From an uncultured Prevotellaceae bacterium (GTDB lineage: Bacteria > Bacteroidota > Bacteroidia > Bacteroidales > Bacteroidaceae), in contig CACYNE010000001.1 of NCBI GenBank assembly GCA_902775605.1, positions 62,001-126,000 on the forward strand: DNA of 64,000 nucleotides, given 5' to 3'. The stretch's first letter is position 1. Every line of letters starts with the position of its first letter. The position numbers were made by a program, and so were the translations under genes. The notes under the pieces are model-generated. The model saw nothing but the letters and a program-made list of their open reading frames with translations, made no database searches and was not told the origin of the DNA. Below are positions 1 to 12,000 of this stretch, one piece after another.

Positions 1-3000
1 ACAGGCGGCATCATAGGCCATCTCAGCGATAACTCTGCCAATGACTACCTTGGTGGTAATGTCTATGGTGGTGGTTTGGGACGACTGGCATCTAACACAG
101 AGACCGCTGTTGAGGCTATGGTATATGGTGACATTGAGGTAAAAGTAGATGGTACTGCATTTATACAACGACTCAAGTCTCCTGGCACCAATCTGAACGA
201 TGTACCCTTCTCAGGCCGTGTGTTTGGTTGTAACAATCTTAATGGTACGCCTAAGGGAAATGTTACCGTAACTGTTTCAAAGACTATACCTATTGTCAAT
301 GGTGTTGTTGGCACCAACCATGACGAAAACAGATTTGAGATTCATAGTGTATATGGCGGAGGAAATCTGGCCAGTTACATGCCTGCAGACGGGAAAAAGA
401 CAAAGGTTATTATTGATGGTTGCGATGATACATTTATAGAAAAAGTATTCGGAGGCGGTAACTCTGCATCAGTTCCTGCAACAGATGTCGTCATCCTTGG
501 TTCTGGTTATATTGGCTATGCTTTCGGTGGAGGTAACGGTGCTGACATGATCTATAAAAATGGAACATGGGAACCAAACGATGGTGCTCCAATCTTTGGA
601 AATGCATCGATTATTGCGGTAGGTGGTAAAATTGGTATGGTGTTTAGTGGAAGTGATACCAAGGGAACCGTCTATGGCAGTGCGACTGTCAAGCTTTCAA
701 GTGAAGGCAGTGTGGGTTATACCAGCGATTGTGCTTTGAAAATCACAAATACGTATGGTGCAGGCCGAGGTGCTGATATTGCAGGTGATGTAAACCTTAT
801 TGTCTCTACTTGTTCAGCTAACGATGCTATAGAACGTGTGTTCGGAGGATCATACGACGCCAATATCAGAGGTGATGTCAATCTGACCATTACCAGTGGT
901 GTCTTTACCAGTGTATTTGGTGGTAATGACCATGGAGGCTACATTGGTGGCAACATTAACGTCAATATTGAGGAGACCGATAACTGTGATAAGCCTATCG
1001 TCATTCAATATCTTTATGGCGGTGGTCGAGAAGCTGCTTATCCGGGAGCCAATGCAAAGAACATATCGGGCGCAGATGTTACCAGTGGTAATATTACGGT
1101 CAATGTCAAGTCAGCTACTCGAATAGATAATGTTTATGGAGGAAGTTACAGAGCTCAGATTAATGGCAATACGGAAGTCAATATCAACATGATAACAGGA
1201 AATGAGGCTGGTCATCCTATTAGCTTCCCAGAATCTTATCGTGGTGATCAGATTCCGAATGTACTTAATCCTACTATAGAATATAATTCGGTTTCTGTTA
1301 CTTATCCTGACCCTGATGTTGAGGGATCAACTGGCTCTTCCGTAACAGGTTATTATATCATTACAGGAACAGATGAAGAAGGCCATGACATCTACACTAA
1401 GATTACATATCAAGATGCTAAGGCACAATCGGGTATAACCTACTACAGACTCATGATGAGTGGTACTATAAAAAATGATATCGGTACGATTGGTAATGTT
1501 TATGGTGGAAGTTTCGAGAGCCAGATATTCGGTAGTTCTACGGTTAATATCGGAACAGAAACTGAAATTGACATCATGAAGCGTGCAGCGGCAGGAGCAA
1601 CAGATCCAGATACACATGAATCCATTCCTGTTGGAACCATTTTAGATACGAATGGGAAGTCCATATATGACAACAATGGAAAAATCCGAGACGGTATCAC
1701 AATTGCCACAGTATCGAAGCCCGTCGTAGGAGCTCATATCACAGGTAGCGTCTATGGTGGCGGTGATCAGGGCGATGTCGGTATTGAGTACGATACAAAC
1801 AACAATAACGCAATTAATATTGTTGGTGGTACTTTCGTGAACATCGGTGCTGTCAAAGGAGCTGAAATTATGGATGGTGAAAAACATACTGGGGAATATA
1901 ACTATTCAAGCGTCACGCTCACGCCAGATGATTCTGGTGTAATTATTGCTGGTAATGTATATGGAGGAGGTAAGGGTCTTGCCAATACATTCAAATGTGA
2001 CAAAGGTATGGTAGGTCATACTAACGTCGGCATCGGTAACGGCACAATTGGAACTATCAATAACGGAACGCTAACGGCGGGAACTGGTAATGTCTATGGC
2101 GGAGGCGAGATAGGTCGAACTGAAGGAAGCACATCCGTAAAGATAGGAACAGAGACCGGAACAAGTGCACCTGTTATTGGGGGCAATGTATTTGGTGCCG
2201 GTAAGGGTAAAAACACGCATGGTTACTCTGCACTAACACGTGGTAATAGTACTGTCACCATTCAAAGCAGTGCTGTAATTGGACACAGCGTTTATGGTGG
2301 TGGCGAGGTGGCTTCAGTGGGCAGATATAATGTCAACGCTGCAGGTATGCCAGAATCATTAGCTAACCAAGGAAGTGGATATTGTACTGTCACAGTCAAA
2401 GGTGATGCCGAAATCGGACCTGATAACATGACCATGCCGACCTTCGATGGAAACGTCTTCGGTGGTGGCAAGGGTGTTCTGCCTTATGAGAATGTTACGG
2501 GTGATCCCTATCGTATTAAACCTAACAATACAGAGCAATGGTTTACCGAGACAAGATATGAGAAGGAATCAACTCAACTTGCGGATTATGAAGCAGCATA
2601 TCTAAAATACATTGAGACATTGGCCTTGGCCACACAAACCTATGTAACCATTGACGGAAATGCCTTCATTAAGGGTTCTGTCTATGGTGGCAGTGAGAAT
2701 GGTATCGTACAGCACGATACTCAAGTAACGATATCGGGCGGACAAATAGGTAATGGATGGAATCCAACACTTAATAATGGAGCTGGTGGTGGCATTAATC
2801 GCCCATATAACACGACTGAATGGGCATACGATGTGACATCGGACGACACAAAGTTCTTGTATGAATGTAACAGTTGGCCATACGGACAGGCTGCAACAAA
2901 CAAATATGAACCATACGATAAGTACACTAATCATATTGGCGATGACGGTCACACTTACTATGGTAACGTGTTTGGAGGCGGATCTGGTAAAGACCCCTAT

Positions 3001-6000
3001 TCTTCGGGGAAATGGCACGAAAATGCTGGTGCAGTATATGGGAACACCAACGTCAATATTACTGGTGGATATATTCTTACCAACATTTACGGTGGTAATG
3101 AGATGACCAATGTGGGTAAGGGCGCATCCGACACAGAGCATGGCAAATGTACCATCACCTTTGGCGGTACTGCAAGACTCGGTGTGCCACGTACCTTGAC
3201 ACAGATTGATGCACATCCCGTTACTTGCTACCTCTTTGGTGGTGGTAAAGGTGATACACGCATTCTTTTCAACAAGCAGACCAATGTGAATGATGCTATC
3301 ATTACCATCACCGGTGGAACCATCTATGGTTCGGTATTTGGAGGCGGTGAGGATGGACACGTGATGCGTCATGTGACCATGACCATTGGCAATAATGATG
3401 GCACAGGTCCAAAGATTGGCACCTGGGGTACTTCGTACGTGGATGGTAACGTATTCGGTGGTGGACGCGGCTTCACAGGTGAAGCCTATACAGCAGGTAA
3501 TGTAGGCGGCAGTATTGAGCTTAATATCAAGGGTGGAACCATGCTCGGCTCTGTCTATGGCGGTGGACGATTAGGTTCTGTGGGATATGGATTGTATGCA
3601 TCTACAGAGACAGGGAAATATGGTGTGATGCAAAACGACAACGTTTATGATGATGGAACGACTGTCAGCAATTTCAAACGTGGTTATGTTACCATCGACA
3701 TCAGCGGTGGTACCATTGGTAACAACATTGAATTTATCTATCAGCCCACAGATAAAACAAAGATGCCCACTACCCTCTTCGATGCTGACAATCGCTTGAT
3801 GCATACCAGAGGAGGAAATGTTTATGCTGGTGGTATGGGACGACGTGAGAAACTGGACGGAGAACCATTTATTGAAGCGAACGATGGTATTGACTGGCAC
3901 AAATTAGGTAATGTAAAGAGCACCAAGCTGACCATCAGAGGCACAGCATGGATTAAGGGTAATGTCTTTGGTGGTGGCGAGTTTGGTGCGGTGACGGGTA
4001 GTCATGCTGTTAATGAAGAGATCAATGCAGGCACGGAAATCATTATCAATGGCGGTACTATCGGTACAGTGATGGGCAACGGAATCAATAACGAAACTAT
4101 TAGCAATGCTACTGGTTCGAATGATGATACTCGCTACGCTTTCGGTAGCGTCTATGGCGGTGGCTATGGTACAGAGAAAGATGTCGTGGATGATCCCAGC
4201 ACTCCAAGTGTAAACGAGGCGACTCCGTTAACCACGGACATTAACAAATTTGCTGCTTTGGTCAATGGCAACACTTATATCAAGATGACTGGAGGTAATG
4301 TGCGTGCCAGCGTCTTTGGCGGTGGCGAAATGGCTGGCGTAACTGGCAACACCTACGTCAATGTTGGTGGCGGTGAGATTGGTGTTGGAGAAGTGAGAGC
4401 TGCAACTACAGCAAGCGGCGACAAGGACTATGTTTTGTTCGGTGACTGGCGAATGGGTAATGTCTATGGTGGCGGTAAGGGTAGCACCAACGCGGTCTAT
4501 TCTGGTCTTGTTGCAGGCAACTCGAATGTTAAGATTACAGCCAGTACTGAAACCGGCGAGCCATTCATCTACCATAATGTCTATGGTGGCGGTGCTTACG
4601 GTTCTGTAGGTACGTTTACCCCCAATGGTGAGGAATATGGCGTGCCCAATGTGTGGACGAGCGGTGGTACAGCGAAGGTCACCATCAATGGTGGCACCAT
4701 CGGTATCAACGGTTGGGACAACGGCATGGTGAACGGCTCAGGTCGTGGTGACGTATCTGGTCCTGCTGGAGGCGACACCTATGACAAACTGGCTTGGGTC
4801 AAGGATTCATATGTTACCATTGGTGAGTCTGGCTCTCCCGAGATCAAGGGTTCAGTCTATGGCGGTGGCGAGAACGGTCACAACTTTGGCAATGCAACGG
4901 TTGATATTAAGGGCGGAACGATTGGTGTTCCATCTTCAGATGCAACTTGGGGCTCCCTAAACATTTCCACTCGTGGTAATGTATTTGGTGCAGGTTGCGG
5001 TACTGATACTTATACCGACAACAATAACAAGAAGCGCCATAACGCTATGGCGGGTGTTGTACGTTGCAACACCACAGTAACTGTCAGCGGCGGACATGTA
5101 TACAATAGCGTCTATGGTGGTGGTTCCTTGGGCTCAGTGGGAACAATTACCAACAACCCGGATGAGAAGGATGCTAACAACAATTGGCTGTATAAACATA
5201 TAGCAACAACCAATGACGGTAATTCATTCTATAACTTCGGCCTCAGCTGGCCTTACGAACTTGTATTTGCCCCGAATACAGGTCTGGCTACTGTCAACAT
5301 CAAGGAAAGTGCAATAATTGGTGAATACAACAATCAAGGCGAAGTTGTAAAAGGCGGTTATGTGTTTGGTGGTGCTAAGGGTACGGTAGATGATGGCATC
5401 AATGACATCACCGAACAACGCTATGCCGAGGCACTTCTTGCTAATGTCCGCGAGACGCGGGTCACCATTGGAACAACCAGCGGTTCTCTGCCAACCGTCA
5501 GAACTGTATATGGTGGTGGTGAGGACGGACACGTTAATGAGGATGCCAATGTCACCATCAATGGTGGAACGATTAAGCGTACCGTCTTTGGTGGCGGTAA
5601 GGGAGATTCCAAATTCTCGACTAAGCTGTGGAGCACAACCAACAAAGGTCATGATAAAGAATATCCTGCAAATTCGGAAGGAGAAGATATTTACAGCTGG
5701 ACAGCCGGTAAGGTTTATGGCAACACCACCGTCACAATGAATGACGGCAGCGTGGGATACTTTATCTATGGTGGCGGTAACCTTGGCTCTGTGGGTAAGG
5801 GTAACTATTCTGGTGGTGTTGATGACTATTTTGCTGCAGGCTATGGTGAATTGCCGTCTGATGATGGAAATCTTTGGACTACAGCATATAATGCAAATGA
5901 TGAGAATCCAACCAAGGATATGGCCTACCACTTCTTGAACAGCGGCAAGACCACTGTTAACCTGTTTGGCGGTACTGTGGGTACCAAATCATCTGGTTCT

Positions 6001-9000
6001 GATGATGAAGGTATTCCATACGGATCTGTCTTTGGCGGCAGCCGTGGTAAGGCAGCCAAGGACGTAGGTCAGCTATCACCTCGTTACAGGTATCTGCCAG
6101 ATTTCTTCTTAGGCTATATTAACAAGGCCGTCATCAATATCGGCGACCAGACTAAGATGAGTGACGGCTCATATACAGGTCCTACCATCTATGGTTCCAT
6201 TTATGGCGGCGGACAAGATGGTCATGTGCGCAATAGTACAGAGGTGAAGATTTACAAAGGTCAGATAAATAAACAAAATGACGCAGCTGATGATGCTGGC
6301 AGAAGCGGTAATGTATTCGGTGCCGGTTCTGGTATTGGTAAGTTCACAGACGATGATAGTAAAGAAAAGTGCAGCTATGCCTCTGGTTCTGTGACCTGCA
6401 CGACGCTGGTTGAGGTTAATGGCGGTAAGATAGAGCGTAGTATCTATGGTGGTGGTGCTATGGCCTCTGTCGGTCCTCCAAAGATGGGACCTTCTGATGA
6501 GCAAAAAGCAGCATCAGACACCAAGAAGTCCCATTCATATACAAAGGTTGTAATCAATGGTGGAGAAGTAGAAGGTGATGTTTATGGCGGCAGCCGTGGA
6601 CCAAGCGACAGTTTCCTTGCAGAAGCATTTACCAGAAAAAATATTCCTTACGACCCCTATAAATTCGCTACCGACATCTGGTCGGATGTCATTGTCAGTG
6701 GCGGTGAGATTAAGGGTAGTGTGTTTGGTGGCGGTGAAACCGGCTATGTGAAGTGCGATGTGAACGTCAATATCCTTGGCGGTACCATCAAGACAGATGT
6801 ATATGGCGGCGGTGCACGTGCCAACACCAACACCAGCAACCTGAAACAAGATAATTCAGATAACAACAAGTGGAAATGGACGGATGCTGCTAAAACTGCC
6901 AAATATACAACCGCAGTGAATCTTCAGGGCGGTACCATCCATGGTGATGCCTACGGTGGCGGACTGGGCCGAAAAGGATCCGGAACAGAAGGTCAGGAAG
7001 GATATGTTTCACCCGTTGAAGCTCTGGTCTATGGTAACGTCACGGTTGAACTGAATAATGGAGTTAATACCAACCAGAGAGGTTGTGTCGTCAGCCGCAT
7101 CTTCGGCTGTAACAACTTGAATGGCTCACCTCAGGGACATGTCAAAGTGCATGTGCATGCAACTCAGCCGGCTGGTGAAGGTAAAACTATTAAGGCATCT
7201 GACAAGTTAGCAAAATTCAAGAAACATTCTGAATATACCACTACTAACTACAGTGAATTGACTACTCTTGCAACGACTGTCGGAATTAACACTGCAGAGG
7301 CTCCCTTCTCTACATATTTATCAACACTGAGTTCAGGTACTGACAATGAGAAGAAGACGGCCCTTGAGAATATAATTGAGGCTATCGGAAAGAAGAAGTA
7401 TGATGTACTGGCTGTCTATGGCGGTGGTAACCTGGCTGCCTATACACCTATGGGACCTGGTGCCGTTCCTGGAACAGATACAGACATCAATAATATCACA
7501 ACAGACTATTTGCACACCGAAGAGAATACTGAGGTGATTATCGATGGTTGTGACCTGACCAGTATCAAGCAGGTATATGGTAGTGGTAATGCTGCTTCTG
7601 CCCCTGCCACCTATGTTGTAGTAAATGGAACCTATGAGATTGACGAGGTGTTTGGTGGTGGTAACGGTGCCGACAACTACAAACTGAAGGAAGGTTCTCC
7701 TGCAGCTGATGTATGGTATGAGAATCCAGGTGCTCACGTAGGTTATACACAGTTTGCTTATTATGTTAAAGACAGAACCCAAGGTACTGGTGAAGACGAA
7801 GCCAATAAATACAAAGCCCTTGTGCCAACGGAGGCTGATGGTAATACAGAAGCAGCAAAGGCATATCGACAGGCACATTATTTATATGGTACTGGTGTCG
7901 CTACCACAGATATCAAGGGTGGAAAGATTCACAGAGTTTACGGCGGTAGCAATGAAAAGGGTAATATCAGTACCACGGCGCTGTCAATGTACCAAGGCGC
8001 ATCAGACTGTCCTATGGATGTAGATGAAGCCTACGGAGCTGGTAAGAATGCGGGTATTGACGGAACTGTTGACCAGAGACTGAAATGTGCGCATGGTATT
8101 AAAGAGATGTTCGGTGGCGCCATGAATGCCGACGTGGACAATGACATCAATCTCACCATTACCAACGGTTCTTCTCTGGAGCGCGTATTCGGTGGTAACA
8201 ACACCAGTGGAGCCATCAACGGAACCATCACTGTGACCATTGAGGAAGGTGGATGTGAACCCATCCGTATCGGTGAATTGTATGCTGGTGGTTATCTGGC
8301 CCCCTACTCTGTCTATGGCTATGAGACGGAGAGCGATGGTAATGGCGGCACCAGATATAAGACAGAGGAAGTGCCATATATTGATACCGACGGTACGATA
8401 AAGACACATACCCAGCGTATTCCACGTACAAGTGGTACAGCTAAGCGCGATCCTATCATCAACGTCATCTCTGCCACTAAGATTGACAACATCTACGGTG
8501 GTGGTTATCAAGCCAAGGTGGTTGGTAATCCGCATGTGAATGTCAATATGACTCATGGATATGTGGAAGTGACAAAGACAGAGAAAACTGATAGCGATCC
8601 TGGCACATACGCTTTTGAAGAAGATGGAAAGACTTATGTCTATAAGGATAATGCCGGTAACATCTATGATAAGACAACAGTAAACGACTTCAAAGTAACC
8701 CTGCCTATTGGTGAGATTGGCAACATCTATGGTGGCGGTAACTTGGCTGACATCGTTGGCGACACGTATGTAGAGATAGGTACGGGTGAATGGATTAATA
8801 AGAATGGAGAACGTGAGATGCTGGGTACCACCGACGATATTACTACACCCACTACATTCACGTATGATGCAACTTCTGAGAAGTGGACGTATCAAAAGAC
8901 TACCACAGCACCTGTGGCTGTCACTGATAATAGTAATATCTCTCCTGCAGTTCCTGAGACCCCAACTCCTGGGCAAAGGGTTGAGGGCATCAGCGAGGCA

Positions 9001-12000
9001 GACGGAATTACTACAACCACGACATTCACGTATGATTCTGAGCAATCAAAGTGGACGTATGAAAAGACTACTACAGCGCCAGAAGCTATCTCTGGTACTC
9101 CTACCCCATCCCGCAACGCAGCCACGATTACAGATAATGTCTTTGGTGGCGGTAAGGGTAAGGCCGATAACTTCCTATGTGACAAAGCCATGGTGGGCGT
9201 TGTCAACTCCGACGAAGGCAGTACCAGTGTTATAGTCGGTAATGGCGAAGTAAGAGGTAATGTCTATGGTGGTGGAGAAATTGGCCGCATAGAAAAGAAT
9301 ACTATGGTAACGATAGGCCTTGAGAATGGAAACAGTGCACCTGACATCAAGGGTAGTGTATTCGGTGCCGGTAAGGGTATTTATACTCATGGCTACTCTG
9401 GACTGGTTCGTGGTAACAGTACCGTTACCGTTCAAAATCATGCCAAGGTCGGACGTAGCGTCTATGGCGGTGGCGAGATGGCTTCGGTGGGCAAATATAG
9501 TCTGAACAGTGAAGGAATGCCTGTATCGCTGGCATCTGACAACAAGGGTATTTGCACAGTCATTGTTAAAGATGACGTCGAAGTTGGCCCCAACGATATG
9601 AAGATGACGGCAAACGACAAAGCTGATGATACTGGATACGTCTTTGGTGGCGGTAGGGGTGTGCTACCGTATAAAGATCCTGATTACAATGTTATCAATT
9701 TTGAAACAGAAAGCCATCAAAGCCCCAATCCCTGGCGTATGAATTCTAATAATAAGATACAAGACTACACCGATGAGGCCGAATATCTTAAGTATATTGA
9801 GTCGTTGGCTTTAGCCACTCAGACGGATGTAACCATTGGAGGAAACGCCTTCATCAAGGGTTCCGTCTATGGCGGTAGTGAGAATGGTATCGTACAGCAC
9901 AACACGCATGTAACGATTCAGGACAAATGCCAGATTGGTAACGGCTATGTGCAGATGGCTGATGATGGTACACTACTGGAGAGTCCTGTCAGTGTTAACC
10001 GTCGTTATACAGATGCTGAATGGGCTGCAGGACATTTGATTTTGGGCGATGATGATAGACAGGAGTTAAAAGATGCAGTTTCTACGGGAACAGCTACCCA
10101 TTACCAGCACTCACTGCCCGAATGCGCCAGTTGGGAGTATAAGGCGCCCTATGCTGCTTATGACATACTTGATTTGGACGAGAACGACAAGCCTAAACAT
10201 GCCACTGACGGCCACACCTTCTATGGTAATGTATTCGGTGGTGGCTCAGGATTGTTCCCGTATAAACATAATCCAACTTGGACTGCTAAAGAAGGCAGTA
10301 ATGTAGATGAGAATGGCTACTCTGACGGTTTGTGGCATGAGGCTGCCGGTGCGGTATATGGCAACACCTTAGTGGAGATTAAAGGCGGTCATATCCTAAC
10401 CAGTGTCTATGGCGGTAACGAGATGACTAATGTGGGTAAGGCGAACGATGCTACCAGTGGTCTATGCACCGTGAAGATGTCTGGTGGTACTCTCGGCGTA
10501 CCTCGCACCTTAAATCAAATTGCCGCTCACCCCGTCACCTGTTATCTGTTCGGTGCCGGCAAGGGTGATCAGCGCATCAACTTCAACACTTCGACAAACG
10601 TTAACAATGTAATAGTAGAAGTGACAGACGAAGCGCGCATCTATGGCTCTGTATTCGGTGGCGGTGAGGATGGTCACGTGCTGAGTAATGTGCAGTTGGA
10701 TGTCAAGAATGGTAAAGACATCACTGTTGGAACGGACGATAATTCCGTTACTTACAGGTATCCTTACATTGGCACCACAGGAACGTCATACGTGGATGGT
10801 AACATCTTCGGTGCCGGGCGTGGATTCAGCGGTGATGCCATTACTGCTGGTTCCGTTGGCGGCAATGTGGAGGTGAACATCAGCGATGGCACCATGCTGG
10901 GCTCAGTCTATGGTGGCGGCCGTCTGGCATCGGTAGGTATCGGCTTTAATAAAGTTGATGATGCTCACTATGGCTCATTCACCGAAGACGAGACCACTGG
11001 TACGAATCCGAAGACCCATGGTCACGTCACCGTCAACATCAACGGTGGTACTATCGGTAACAACCTTGAGAATAAGGAATATGAATTCGAAGTAGAAACC
11101 AATGGGCAAACATCAGCTCAAATAGAATTGGCCAAGAATGCAGGACTGCAGGCACTCAAAGTGAATGATAAAATCCCGTACACTGAATTTGAACTCTACG
11201 ACTCAGTTCTGGTAAATAATTCTACGACGAAGTACAAATACTCATATCGCACACTTCACACCAAAGGCGGTAACGTGTTCGGCGGTAGCATGGGACGACT
11301 TGAATTGATAGACGGCACCCCCAACCCGCTGTGGCCACAGTTGGGTCAGTCAAAGACTGCTACAGTTAACATCAGCGGCAATGCCCTTATCAAGAGTAAT
11401 GTCTATGGCGGTGCTGAGATGGGTACTGTGCGTGATAAGACTTACGTAACCATTGGTGGCAAGAGAAACGCTGACGGCACCATCACAACCCTTGACGAAG
11501 GTACTGGTGGTACTGTGATGCGTGATGTCTATGGCGGTGGCTATGGTAGCATCATTGTAGCTGATAATTACAAGGCTATCATTGATGTCAATGGAGGAGA
11601 TGGCAATGGAGGCACATCATTCGGTTACACACCCGTACAATGGTCTGGTATTGTGGGACAGGAGACCAACGTAAACATTAAAGGTGGTAGAGTACTGAAG
11701 AGCGTCTATGGTGGCGGTGAGATGGCATCGGTTGGTATCATTGACTATAAGATTACAAAGAATGCTGAATCCGTTGCTGACAACGAGGTTAAATTCAGTC
11801 AAACCACTGGAGAGAATCCAACCTATACCAAATATTCCTCAATTGTCAAGCATGTTGATGAGGGCAATAGCTTTGCCCTTAGCTGGCCATACGAGTTCTC
11901 GTATATTCCTGGCTATGATGGAAAGACAAACGTGACTATCACTGGTGGACGCCTTGGTATTAAGAATGGTGAAATAATGAATACTGATAATGGTGATGTT

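Noticed and set aside
2602..3372. Long minus-strand ORFs inside the giant gene (also near 5224-5931 and 8002-9045)
   Set aside because: They are mirror frames of a repetitive coding sequence, without promoters or recognisable domains.
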